Source: an uncultured Flavobacteriaceae bacterium | GTDB lineage: Bacteria; Bacteroidota; Bacteroidia; Flavobacteriales; Flavobacteriaceae | Direction of reading: 5' to 3' | Assembly (NCBI GenBank): GCA_913020685.1 | Contig: CAJWAY010000008.1 | Location: 1 to 23,975 of the forward strand | DNA length: 23,975 nucleotides | In this document: positions 8,810 through 15,935 of the stretch, piece after piece | Position numbering within the stretch: position 1 is the first letter of the stretch | Layout of the letters: each line of letters opens with the position of its first letter | Translations under genes and position numbers: made by a program | The notes under the pieces: generated by a model | Seen by the model: the letters and a program-made list of their open reading frames with translations, nothing else | What the model was told of the DNA's origin: nothing | Databases searched by the model: none

Positions 8810-8881
8810 TATTACAAAAGAAAGAACAAATTTTAATAATTGGGATGAGATTTGAAGGTTTTTACTGTAAAAAAGAAAAAT

Positions 8882-10303
8882 TTAAAAATACTCCTTACCG
8901 AAACCGATCAAAAACAATTTTTCTTTTGCACGGGTCATTGCGGTATACAACCATCTAAAATAGTCACTATTGTGCCCATCAGAGAGATAAGGTTGTTCCA
9001 AAAAAACATTTTTCCATTGCCCCCCTTGTGACTTATGACAAGTAATTGCATAGGAATATTTAACCTGCAAGGCGTTAAAATACGGATCGGTTTTGACCTT
9101 GAGAAAACGCTTATATTTAGACTTTTCATGGGCGTAATCCAATGTCATCTTTTGGAACAGTGATTGAGACTTTTCGAAGCTCAAATTGGCGGTCTCACTG
9201 GTCAATGTTTCCAGCAAAAGAACGGTATCGAATTCAGATTCATCAGGATAATCGACCATTTGTACACTCACTTCGGCAAATTTCATGTCATAACGATCAA
9301 CATATTTATTGATACGGTTAATGCGAATTACATCACCATTGGCAATAAATCCGGGTTGAGAATCGGTACCCAGCCAGAAATAGTTATTTTTTACCACCAT
9401 CAGTTGGTCACCTACAGAAAGCTGAGATTCCAGAAAAAGGATACGTTCTCTTATACTTCTATTGTATAAATTAGCCCTTTTGTTCGAACGAACAATCAAG
9501 ACCGTTTGGTCAATACCATCCTCTTCCAGAGCATTGTTGAGCAATTCCAAAAACTCGTTGCCTTCAATGATGCGTTGTATATCATTAAATCTGTCCAATT
9601 GAAATTTGAATCCTTCGAATTGATCTTCCACAATCAACTTCCGGATTCTTGTAGCGTTGAATAATATACCAGATTCAGCTTTTTGACGAACCACATCTTC
9701 GAGTGTAATACTGTAAACATATGTATTAAACTGAGTATTTAACTCGTCTGCATCAAGCGCAGGGCTATGCCCTAAATTGACTGGAGGAAGTTGAGCGGTA
9801 TCCCCAACAAAAATCAACTTGCAATTTTTACCATTCGAGACATAGTGAACCAGGTCATGGAGTAAAGATCCATTTTCAAAGAGTTTACTTTGCTGTCGAT
9901 CATCTCCAATCATAGAGGACTCATCAACTATAAAAACCGTATGAACATGTTTGTTTTCTTTTAAAGAAAACTTAATCCCGCCCCCCCCCATATCGACTTT
10001 GGGAAAATATATTTTCTTATGGATGGTTAAGGCACTCTTTCCAGCATATATAGATAATACTTTAGCTGACCGTCCCGTCGGAGCCAATAAAACGGATTTC
10101 TTTTTAATATGAGACAATTGCCGAACCAAATGACCAATCATTGTAGTTTTTCCAGTTCCTGCGAATCCCTTGATTAATAAAAGAGAACCCTTCGAACCAT
10201 TGGATATAAAGTGTGAGATTATTTCAAAACCAATCGCTTGAGAAGCCGTTGGTTGAAACCTGAACTTTTCTATTAGAATGCTCTGAAAAGACTGGTTTGA
10301 CAT
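8882..10303 (-). CDS. RecD-like ATP-dependent DNA helicase (SF1)
   Basis: A 473-residue helicase from the ATG at 10303. The frame is open up to a TTG at 10381, but the extra 26 residues are low in charge and reach into the divergent promoter region, so the internal ATG is preferred. Motif I is GFAGTGKTTMIGH, motif II is VFIVDESSMIGDD, and motif III is IFVGDTAQLPPV. Near the C-terminus are the UvrD_C_2-type AITCHKSQGGQWKNVFLE (motif V) and LYTAMTRAKEKLFLIG (motif VI). Superfamily and RecD/Dda-like character are therefore clear. No RecB or RecC genes are nearby, so this is a stand-alone helicase of the type common in Bacteroidota. A run of nine C (coding-strand G) lies at 9981-9989. Confidence 0.88.
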   Translation of the reverse strand: MSNQSFQSILIEKFRFQPTASQAIGFEIISHFISNGSKGSLLLIKGFAGTGKTTMIGHLVRQLSHIKKKSVLLAPTGRSAKVLSIYAGKSALTIHKKIYFPKVDMGGGGIKFSLKENKHVHTVFIVDESSMIGDDRQQSKLFENGSLLHDLVHYVSNGKNCKLIFVGDTAQLPPVNLGHSPALDADELNTQFNTYVYSITLEDVVRQKAESGILFNATRIRKLIVEDQFEGFKFQLDRFNDIQRIIEGNEFLELLNNALEEDGIDQTVLIVRSNKRANLYNRSIRERILFLESQLSVGDQLMVVKNNYFWLGTDSQPGFIANGDVIRINRINKYVDRYDMKFAEVSVQMVDYPDESEFDTVLLLETLTSETANLSFEKSQSLFQKMTLDYAHEKSKYKRFLKVKTDPYFNALQVKYSYAITCHKSQGGQWKNVFLEQPYLSDGHNSDYFRWLYTAMTRAKEKLFLIGFGKEYF

Positions 10304-10363
10304 ATGAGATATTTTACTACAAGATAAATTATTTATAAAACTTTTACGATTAAAAAAAAATTG

Positions 10364-10371
10364 TAGTTTTG
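10364..10371 (+). promoter_or_regulatory. Putative -7 promoter element for the 10394 gene
   Basis: TAGTTTTG matches TAnnTTTG and ends 22 bases before the ATG at 10394. A TTTA sits 17 bases upstream, which is a weak and slightly close -33 candidate. Confidence 0.5.
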
Positions 10372-10393
10372 TTTGAATCAAAAATAATAAGCC

Positions 10394-11038
10394 ATGAGAT
10401 TAGGCGTTCAAGCTGCCCTGTGGATACTTGCCATATTTTTCAGTTACAAAATCTATGATTCAATCAATGGGCCAATTAACTTTAATAAAAAGAAAAATGA
10501 GCGTTATGCTTTAGTCATCAATAAATTAAAATTGATTCGTAAAGCTCAAATTGCCCATAAAGACGTAAAAGGAGTCTTTAGTGACAATTTTGATAGCTTG
10601 GTGAAATTTATTGATACTGGAATTTTCACCTTAATTGAAAAAAGAGATTCGTCGTACATGGAATATGACCGTACGTATAGGATTGATATGCTCCGTGAGG
10701 TTGTTGTAATTGACACCTTGGGCTTTGTTCCTGTAAAAGATTCTTTATTCAAAAATTCTATAGCCTACAAAAACTTTGCCGATGTTCCTGTTGAAGGAGT
10801 CGAGGCAAAATTCGATATCAATGCTGATATCATTGACAAGAATGGATATAAAGCACCAGTTTTTGAAGTAAAAATTGCCAAGGACTTGATTCTCTTCGAT
10901 CAGGATAAAGATTTGATAAAAATAGAAAATGAGACCGTTTCTGTTGATGGAGTCAACGGTCCCTCGATAATATTGGGCTCCCTCACCGAAGTAAGTACCA
11001 ACGGAAACTGGCCCACTATATTCGATGCAGTTCAATAA
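10394..11038 (+). CDS. Uncharacterised protein with one N-terminal membrane anchor
   Basis: I do not recognise a characterised family. The 214-residue product begins MRLGVQAALWILAIFFSYKI, a single hydrophobic segment at about residues 5-20 that could be an uncleaved anchor, with the remainder probably facing the periplasm. A charged helical stretch follows (residues 30-60, rich in K/R/E), then a mainly beta-like acidic region with FDINADIIDKNGYKAPVFEVKIAKD. There are no cysteines and no catalytic motif. Its last 14 bases overlap the DUF3822 gene, and rsmD follows, so these three form one unit. I recall a similar uncharacterised gene next to DUF3822 in other Bacteroidota, which I cannot verify here. 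Confidence 0.8.
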   Translation: MRLGVQAALWILAIFFSYKIYDSINGPINFNKKKNERYALVINKLKLIRKAQIAHKDVKGVFSDNFDSLVKFIDTGIFTLIEKRDSSYMEYDRTYRIDMLREVVVIDTLGFVPVKDSLFKNSIAYKNFADVPVEGVEAKFDINADIIDKNGYKAPVFEVKIAKDLILFDQDKDLIKIENETVSVDGVNGPSIILGSLTEVSTNGNWPTIFDAVQ

Positions 11039-11798
11039 AACTCCTATACAAGATAAAGAACTTTCCATCCAAATTTTCAAGAATGGATTTTCTTTTTGTA
11101 CATCCAATGCCCGACCATTTTTTAAATTTGAAAAAATCAGTATAGACCAGGGAAAAAACTTTCAAGCTATACTGAAATCTCATTCTTTTCTCGAAAGTAA
11201 AAAAATCAAAGCGGTTCACTTTGATCATAGAGCAACTTTTGTACCTAAATCACTATATAACCCTGCCCAAAAGAGAATTTACCTCAACCATAATATATCT
11301 TTTGATAAGAGCTGGAGTATTGCTGAAAAAAAAACACAAGACGATAAGGTCAAAATCCTGTATCCCTTTGACAAGGAGAGAGAAACAACCTTACAGCATT
11401 ATTTTAAAGACATTAGCTTCACCCATTACTCACAAATACTTTACGATCTTAGCGTCCCTAAAACAAATGAGGGTGATTCAATAGCAATGAACCTTCACTT
11501 GCAAGACGAACAATTTGATCTTTTGTTATTTAAAGGCCGAAAACTATTACTTTTCAATACCTACCCCTGTAAAAATGAGGACGTTTTTCTTTATTTTGTG
11601 TTTGCTGTTGCCGAGGAATTGTCTTTATCTCCAGAAACATTTAGTATCGTATTTTTTGGTAAGTACGCCCGATATAAAAAATTTTATGAAGCTTTGGCTC
11701 CATATCATCAAAAAATAATTTTTGCAGATCAATCTAACTATGAGATGTTTGACGAACAGGAACACCCTGCACCTTATTTCATTAATCTTTTTGATTGA
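11025..11798 (+). CDS. DUF3822 family protein
   Basis: A 257-residue protein that I assign to DUF3822 from its arrangement and context: a Bacteroidota-specific family regularly found directly upstream of rsmD. Residues such as ELSIQIFKNGFSFC at the start, LFKGRKLLLFNTYPCKNEDVFLYFVF in the middle (about 165-190), and the FFGKYARYKKFYEAL stretch fit an actin/ASKHA-like fold. No catalytic residues are evident and the function is unknown. It overlaps the preceding gene by 14 bases, and its TGA shares one base with the rsmD ATG (TGATG at 11796-11800). A role linked to ribosome maturation is only suggested by this linkage. Confidence 0.82.
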   Translation: MQFNKTPIQDKELSIQIFKNGFSFCTSNARPFFKFEKISIDQGKNFQAILKSHSFLESKKIKAVHFDHRATFVPKSLYNPAQKRIYLNHNISFDKSWSIAEKKTQDDKVKILYPFDKERETTLQHYFKDISFTHYSQILYDLSVPKTNEGDSIAMNLHLQDEQFDLLLFKGRKLLLFNTYPCKNEDVFLYFVFAVAEELSLSPETFSIVFFGKYARYKKFYEALAPYHQKIIFADQSNYEMFDEQEHPAPYFINLFD

Positions 11799-12331
11799 TG
11801 AGAATCATTTCAGGTACTCACAAAGGCAGAAGACTCGTAGCACCAAAAAAACTACCAGTTCGACCCACTACAGATAGGTCAAAAGAAGGATTATTCAATA
11901 TCCTCCAGCATAAATATGATTTGAAAAATACTTCTGTTTTAGATCTTTTTTCTGGTACAGGAAGTATCAGTTATGAGTTTGGTTCACGTGGAGTGAGTAA
12001 TATCACCGCCGTAGACCATAACAAAAATTGTGTTGATTTTATCCGTAAGACATCTGAGTCCCTAAAATTTAAAATTCATGTGACTCAAATGGATACAAAC
12101 AAGTATTTATATTCAGTTAAAAGCCAATTCGATATAATTTTTGCAGACCCTCCATATAATTTGGGATTCCCACAATACATAGAGGTTATTGATACTGTTT
12201 TTGATGAACATATTTTAAAACGACGAGGAATATTGATAATAGAACACAGTGATCAAATAGACCTTGAACAACACTATTGTTTTAGCCAATCTAGAAGATA
12301 CGGCAACAACGTATTCAGCTTTTTTGAATAA
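11798..12331 (+). CDS. rsmD: 16S rRNA (guanine966-N2)-methyltransferase
   Basis: A 177-residue SAM-dependent methyltransferase that modifies G966 of 16S rRNA during 30S assembly. The N-terminus MRIISGTHKGRRL, followed by RPTTDRSKEGLFNIL, is diagnostic. SAM motif I is VLDLFSGTGSISYEFGSRG and the catalytic motif is FADPPYNLGF, near residue 118. I start it at the ATG at 11798 rather than the TTG one codon upstream, because ATG gives the family N-terminus and a one-base overlap with the DUF3822 stop. The stop lies only about six bases from the 3' end of the convergent RNase P RNA gene. Confidence 0.95.
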   Translation: MRIISGTHKGRRLVAPKKLPVRPTTDRSKEGLFNILQHKYDLKNTSVLDLFSGTGSISYEFGSRGVSNITAVDHNKNCVDFIRKTSESLKFKIHVTQMDTNKYLYSVKSQFDIIFADPPYNLGFPQYIEVIDTVFDEHILKRRGILIIEHSDQIDLEQHYCFSQSRRYGNNVFSFFE

Positions 12332-12348
12332 TAAAAAAGGCAGGCCTG
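12332..12348 (-). terminator. Terminator at the 3' end of rnpB
   Basis: On the minus strand the GC-rich 3' arm of P1 (CAGGCCTGCC) runs directly into six T. The helix that supports termination is therefore either the long-range P1 helix or the local palindrome CAGGCCTG at 12341-12348. Confidence 0.55.
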
Positions 12349-12628
12349 TAAGCCGGATTCTGTCGAGTCTTATTATTTATCTGGATGAAGCATTACTGCT
12401 ACATTCTAGCCGCCTACCCAACTGCATCAGACGAGCCGCCCTCAAACGCAATCTTACTTGGCGTTGCACCATATAGAGTTTACCTGATTTCACTACAGCC
12501 TAACTGTACTTTCTTTCTGTTGCACTAGTCCTATTCGCTTGACGAACGACGGGCGTTACCCGCTATACTGCTCTGTGGTGTCCGGACTTTCCTCTCTTGA
12601 ATACAAGAGCAATAAGACAGCCTGCCGA
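12338..12628 (-). ncRNA. rnpB: RNase P RNA
   Basis: Catalytic RNA of RNase P, which matures tRNA 5' ends. Read on the minus strand, the conserved elements appear in order: GGCAGGC (5' arm of P1); a hairpin CTCTTG/CAAGAG (P3); GAGGAAAGTCCGGAC (P4 and CR-I); GGGTAACGCCC; AGTGCAACAGA; GGTAAACTC; GGCGGCT and GGGTAGGC; then ACAGAATCCGGCTTA (CR-V); and finally the GCCTGCC arm of P1 followed by six T. The 5' end is estimated from the promoter element and P1 and could be off by a few bases. At about 291 bases it is short for a class A RNA, mainly because only 31 bases separate AGTGCAACAGA from GGTAAACTC (see findings). Confidence 0.95.
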
Positions 12629-12631
12629 TTG

Positions 12632-12639
12632 CAAAGTTA
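12632..12639 (-). promoter_or_regulatory. Putative -7 promoter element for rnpB
   Basis: On the minus strand TAACTTTG matches TAnnTTTG. It ends only a few bases before the first bases of P1, the position expected if the transcript starts at or next to the mature 5' end. It lies 64 bases from the divergent dnaX element. Confidence 0.65.
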
Positions 12640-12703
12640 GTCTTTTGTTGATAATTTAGGATGAAATTATCTAATCACCTTTACATGGACATTTATCAAT
12701 TTT

Positions 12704-12711
12704 TATCTTTG
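12704..12711 (+). promoter_or_regulatory. Putative promoter for dnaX
   Basis: TATCTTTG is an exact TAnnTTTG match, 17 bases before the dnaX ATG. A TTTA at 12680-12683 lies exactly 20 bases upstream, close to the Bacteroidota -33 TTTG at the usual spacing. This is the best-formed promoter in the window. Confidence 0.65.
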
Positions 12712-12728
12712 TTTACAGACAACTCAAT

Positions 12729-13793
12729 ATGGAAACTTACATTGTCTCAGCACTAAAATATCGCCCTCAAACTTTTAAGGATGTTGTAGGCCAAAAGAAC
12801 ATTACGCAGACATTGGAAATCGCCATAGAAAAGAATCAAGTGGCTCAAGCCCTACTATTTTGTGGACCTCGAGGGGTGGGCAAGACCTCCTGTGCTCGAA
12901 TTCTGGCCAAAAAAATAAACAGTAAAGACAAGAAATATTCAAACGAGGATTTTGCTTTTAATATTTTTGAGCTTGATGCCGCTTCAAATAATTCTGTAGA
13001 CGATATTAGGAGCTTAAATGAGCAAGTAAGAATCCCTCCACAAGTAGGTACCCATAAAATTTATATAATTGATGAAGTACATATGCTATCTATTGGGGCT
13101 TTTAATGCTTTCCTAAAAACACTAGAAGAACCCCCAAAACATGTTATTTTTATCCTGGCCACTACAGAAAAACAAAAAATCATCCCAACAATACTATCTC
13201 GATGTCAAACTTATGATTTTAAAAGAATTAGTGTCAAGGATTGCAAAGCACACCTACAAACAATAGCCAAAGACCAAAAAATAGAATTTGAAGAAGAGGC
13301 CTTGGATTTGATCGCCCAAAAAGCAGATGGTGCACTAAGAGATGCACTAACTATTTATGACCGCATGGTAAGTTTTACCGACCGTAGCCTCACTGTAAAA
13401 TCAGTATCTGAAAATCTTAGTGTATTGGATCACGATACCTTTTTTTTAATTACAGAATTGGTTTTAAACCACAATATCCCCTCACTTTTATTGGCCTTTG
13501 ATGAATTGCTCCAAAAAGGATTTGATGAATTACAATTCATTATTGGACTGGGAAACCATTTCAGGAATTTGATGGTCAGTAAAGAAAATAAAACCCTTCA
13601 TTTACTCGAGGTAAGTGCTAGTACGGAGGAAAAGTATAAGGAACAAACAGCCAAGGCTACACTACCCTTGCTTTTGAATGCAATTGATTTGGCCAGTAAA
13701 TGTGAACTCGATTATAGAAATGCAAAAAACAAAAGATTGTTGATTGAATTATGTCTCATGCAAATAGCTTCTCTCCATTTCGGGGAAAAGTAA
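12729..13793 (+). CDS. dnaX: DNA polymerase III subunit gamma/tau, frame-0 (gamma-like) product
   Basis: A 354-residue clamp-loader ATPase subunit. The N-terminus ALKYRPQTFKDVVGQ is canonical. Walker A is GPRGVGKTS (about residues 45-53), and ELDAASNNSVDDIR follows. Walker B is IIDEVHML, LEEPPKHVIFILATTE is typical, and the sensor-1/arginine-finger region SRCQTYDF is present. DGALRDALTIYDR marks domain II and the helical domain III ends near residue 350. The four-cysteine zinc module usual between Walker A and B is absent. Frame 0 stops at TAA 13791-13793, directly after domain III, while the tau-specific C-terminus continues in the -1 frame. This product thus resembles E. coli gamma, as a complete AAA+ core with collar. 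The upstream TAnnTTTG element supports the start. Confidence 0.93.
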   Translation: METYIVSALKYRPQTFKDVVGQKNITQTLEIAIEKNQVAQALLFCGPRGVGKTSCARILAKKINSKDKKYSNEDFAFNIFELDAASNNSVDDIRSLNEQVRIPPQVGTHKIYIIDEVHMLSIGAFNAFLKTLEEPPKHVIFILATTEKQKIIPTILSRCQTYDFKRISVKDCKAHLQTIAKDQKIEFEEEALDLIAQKADGALRDALTIYDRMVSFTDRSLTVKSVSENLSVLDHDTFFLITELVLNHNIPSLLLAFDELLQKGFDELQFIIGLGNHFRNLMVSKENKTLHLLEVSASTEEKYKEQTAKATLPLLLNAIDLASKCELDYRNAKNKRLLIELCLMQIASLHFGEK

Positions 13794-14449
13794 ACCAATT
13801 TATCATCCCGGTAAGCCATTTCAAAAGGTCTAACCCAAAAGTGTCACTCCAAAAAAAGGAGATGGCTAAAGGCCCTGCTATTAAATCTATACATAAAAAA
13901 GAAAATCAAGCGAAGACTATAGCCTCAATAACAACAAAAAAACAAGATTTTTCCCCACCCAAAATCAAAATTAAAAAACCTTCCATAACTAGTGGAGTTT
14001 CTAGTTTATCATTATCTAGTATAAGGTTAAAAAAAGATGCAGAAAGAAGATCATCTTCCAAGAAAATTAACATTAATAATGCAGAGGAGAAAATCACCCA
14101 AGAGAAACTATCATCGCTTTGGAAAGCTTATACCAAAGAAAAAAATAATCTGGGAGAAAATAACATCGCAGCCTTACTAGAAATGAGTCAACCAAAAATC
14201 TTATCGAAAAGTAAAATCTTATTAAAAACTACCAGCTCACTTGGTAAGGTTGAATTAACAAAAGAGCTACCAGCCCTTTTCACCCACCTTAGTTCGGCTT
14301 TGAACAACTACAAAATTACTCTTGAAATAGAGTTAGAAACCACTAAAGATGAAGAATATGTTTTTGATGTTAAAGAAAAATACGAATATCTAATCAAAAT
14401 AAACCCTCAAATCGAGGTACTAAAAAATGAATTTGATTTAGATATTTAA
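13748..14449 (+). CDS. dnaX: DnaX tau-specific C-terminal part, in the -1 frame relative to dnaX
   Basis: This frame opens after a TGA at 13745-13747, overlaps the end of frame 0, and runs to TAA at 14447-14449. If ribosomes move back one base at GAA AAG (13785-13790), the join reads FGEK-VNQFIIP and gives a tau-like protein of 573 residues. Contents: VNQFIIPVSHFK, where I expect domain III to end; a Lys/Ser-rich linker (about 13840-14080); and a folded C-terminal domain with ITQEKLSSLWKAYTKEK, ENNIAALLEM and KNEFDLDI that looks like the tau end of Bacteroidota DnaX. In tau this region contacts the polymerase core and helicase. An ATG at 13751 could allow separate initiation (232 residues). 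A sequencing error is the other explanation. It is unlikely to be a separate gene by origin. Confidence 0.82.
   Translation: MMSHANSFSPFRGKVNQFIIPVSHFKRSNPKVSLQKKEMAKGPAIKSIHKKENQAKTIASITTKKQDFSPPKIKIKKPSITSGVSSLSLSSIRLKKDAERRSSSKKININNAEEKITQEKLSSLWKAYTKEKNNLGENNIAALLEMSQPKILSKSKILLKTTSSLGKVELTKELPALFTHLSSALNNYKITLEIELETTKDEEYVFDVKEKYEYLIKINPQIEVLKNEFDLDI
13782..13793 (+). other. Candidate -1 frameshift site at the end of dnaX frame 0
   Basis: The frame-0 codons are GGG GAA AAG TAA. A tandem slip of the tRNAs on GAA and AAG by one base would re-pair them with GGA and AAA, and reading would continue GTA AAC. The run GGGGAAAAG sits immediately before the stop codon, which could stall the ribosome in place. 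An imperfect hairpin with arms GGTAAGCC (13810-13817) and GGTCTAACC (13827-13835) lies 19 bases downstream, further than usual for a stimulator. The function is inferred, not shown. Confidence 0.5.
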
Positions 14450-14458
14450 TATATAGAC

Positions 14459-15043
14459 ATGCTTGGACTCAAACTTCCTACAGACCCCCGCTGGGTAAAG
14501 ATCGTTGAAAAAAATATACATGAAATATTGACCGATCACGCTTTTTGCGAACAAAAAGCAGCAAGTACTGCAATTTCTCTCATGATCAGATATCCTGAAG
14601 AAAGCGAATTGGTTGAAGCCATGATAGCTCTTGCTCAAGAAGAATTGAGTCATTTCGAAATGGTTCATCAAAAAATACTTAAGAGAGGCTGGGTCTTGGG
14701 AAAAGAGCGTAAAGATCAATATGTTAGGGATTTGCAGCAGTTCTTTCCCAAAGGTGGAAGCAGAATGGATCAATTGGTACATCAATTACTCTATGCTGCG
14801 ATGATAGAAGCTAGAAGTTGTGAGCGCTTTAGATTGTTATCTGAATCAATTGACGATAAGGATCTTCAAAAATTTTACAAAAAACTTATGATCAGCGAAG
14901 CACACCACTATACTTTATTTCTAAAATTGGCCCGTAAATACGGCCAAGATGAAAAAGAAGTTAAAAAAAAATGGAAACTTTTATTGGAATTTGAGGCTAA
15001 ATTGATGGTCCAATTGGGCAAAAAGAAGACCATGCATGGTTAG
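14459..15043 (+). CDS. miaE: tRNA-(ms2io6A37) hydroxylase-like diiron protein (MiaE family)
   Basis: A 194-residue ferritin-like diiron protein, predicted to hydroxylate the isopentenyl group of ms2i6A at position 37 of tRNA. Ligand motifs are seen in the expected order on four helices: Glu in DHAFCEQKAAS (about residue 31), EELSHFEMVH (EExxH, about 61-65), EARSCERF (about 111-117) and SEAHHYTLF (ExxH, about 142-145). The start MLGLKLPTDPRWVKI is typical. It follows the dnaX C-terminus by nine bases and probably shares its transcript. Its last bases overlap the convergent ppx gene by four. Activity on tRNA is inferred from family membership. Confidence 0.87.
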   Translation: MLGLKLPTDPRWVKIVEKNIHEILTDHAFCEQKAASTAISLMIRYPEESELVEAMIALAQEELSHFEMVHQKILKRGWVLGKERKDQYVRDLQQFFPKGGSRMDQLVHQLLYAAMIEARSCERFRLLSESIDDKDLQKFYKKLMISEAHHYTLFLKLARKYGQDEKEVKKKWKLLLEFEAKLMVQLGKKKTMHG

Positions 15044-15933
15044 ATTTTGTTGGGTTTATTATTATACATGTATTTTATCATACCATCTGATAGTCCAAAC
15101 CTGGGAACATAGATTTTTTGCCCCCCACTCCACTCTAAAGCTTTTAAGAAAATTCTTGCCGCAGGGATAATTACGTCAGCACGGTCAGGGTTAAGCTGAA
15201 ACTTTACAATTCGCTCTTCATAACTGAGTGACTCCAACTCCAAAAAAATTTGATTGAGCTTGATTATGGATAAAGGTTTTCCCTCCCTGATATTGGATAA
15301 TTTAAATAGTTTGTTGATGTTTCCGCCAGAACCCATTAATGTTATTTTACGGTAAGGTCTAGCATTTTTGATGATCCAATTTCTTATAGCATGCCATACC
15401 CTATCATCCACTAAATTATTGATAAATCTTACTGTTCCAATTTTGAAAGACTTTGAACAAACACGTTTTCCTTCATTAATAAATGTGAATTCGCTAGTAC
15501 CGCCACCAACATCAACAAAAAGAAAAGTTTTTTGAGTATTTAAAAAGTCAGATATTTTACTGTTTGAAATTATTTCTGCCTCTTTCCTTCCATCAATAAT
15601 TTCAATTTTGATGCCTGATTTTTTTTTTACCAGCTCAACAACATCTCTACTGTTGTTCGCCTCTCTTAATGCAGAGGTAGCGAATGCTTGATAATAAGAA
15701 ACTCCGTGGACTTTCATCAACAGTTTAAATGCTTTCATTGCATTGATCATCCGCTTGAGACTTTTTTTGGAAATTTCACCAAGTGTAAAAGAATCCTCCC
15801 CCAAACGTATGGGTGCCCTGACCAAAGCATTTTTCTGAAAGCTAACCCCTTCTTTAGTTTCAATAACATTTGAAATCAATACTCGCATCGCATTGGACCC
15901 AATATCAATTGCAGCATATTTTTTAATCTTCAA
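15040..15933 (-). CDS. ppx: Exopolyphosphatase / Ppx-GppA phosphatase
   Basis: A 297-residue Ppx/GppA protein of the short, two-domain ASKHA type, which releases phosphate from polyphosphate or acts on pppGpp. The first phosphate loop is AAIDIGSNAMRVLI (residues 7-20), and the second is FLFVDVGGGTSEFTF (about 137-151). ATSALREANN and the MGSGGNINKLFKL stretch are also family-like. The start codon is TTG at 15931-15933. No ATG or GTG occurs upstream before the in-frame stop, and the next Met would lose the first phosphate loop. The TTG lies two bases after the ppk1 stop, so expression is probably coupled to ppk1. Confidence 0.92.
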   Translation of the reverse strand: MKIKKYAAIDIGSNAMRVLISNVIETKEGVSFQKNALVRAPIRLGEDSFTLGEISKKSLKRMINAMKAFKLLMKVHGVSYYQAFATSALREANNSRDVVELVKKKSGIKIEIIDGRKEAEIISNSKISDFLNTQKTFLFVDVGGGTSEFTFINEGKRVCSKSFKIGTVRFINNLVDDRVWHAIRNWIIKNARPYRKITLMGSGGNINKLFKLSNIREGKPLSIIKLNQIFLELESLSYEERIVKFQLNPDRADVIIPAARIFLKALEWSGGQKIYVPRFGLSDGMIKYMYNNKPNKI

Positions 15934-15935
15934 TT

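Noticed and set aside
8829..8837. TAAAATTTG before kdsB as a promoter element
   Set aside because: It has one base too many between TA and TTTG; similar words are frequent by chance in AT-rich DNA.
10304..10381. N-terminal extension of the RecD-like helicase to a TTG at 10381
   Set aside because: It reaches across the divergent promoter element and adds residues without helicase features; the ATG at 10303 is a better start.
12264..12476. 70-codon plus-strand frame over the end of rsmD and the RNase P RNA region
   Set aside because: It is antisense to the conserved RNase P RNA; no evidence of protein coding.
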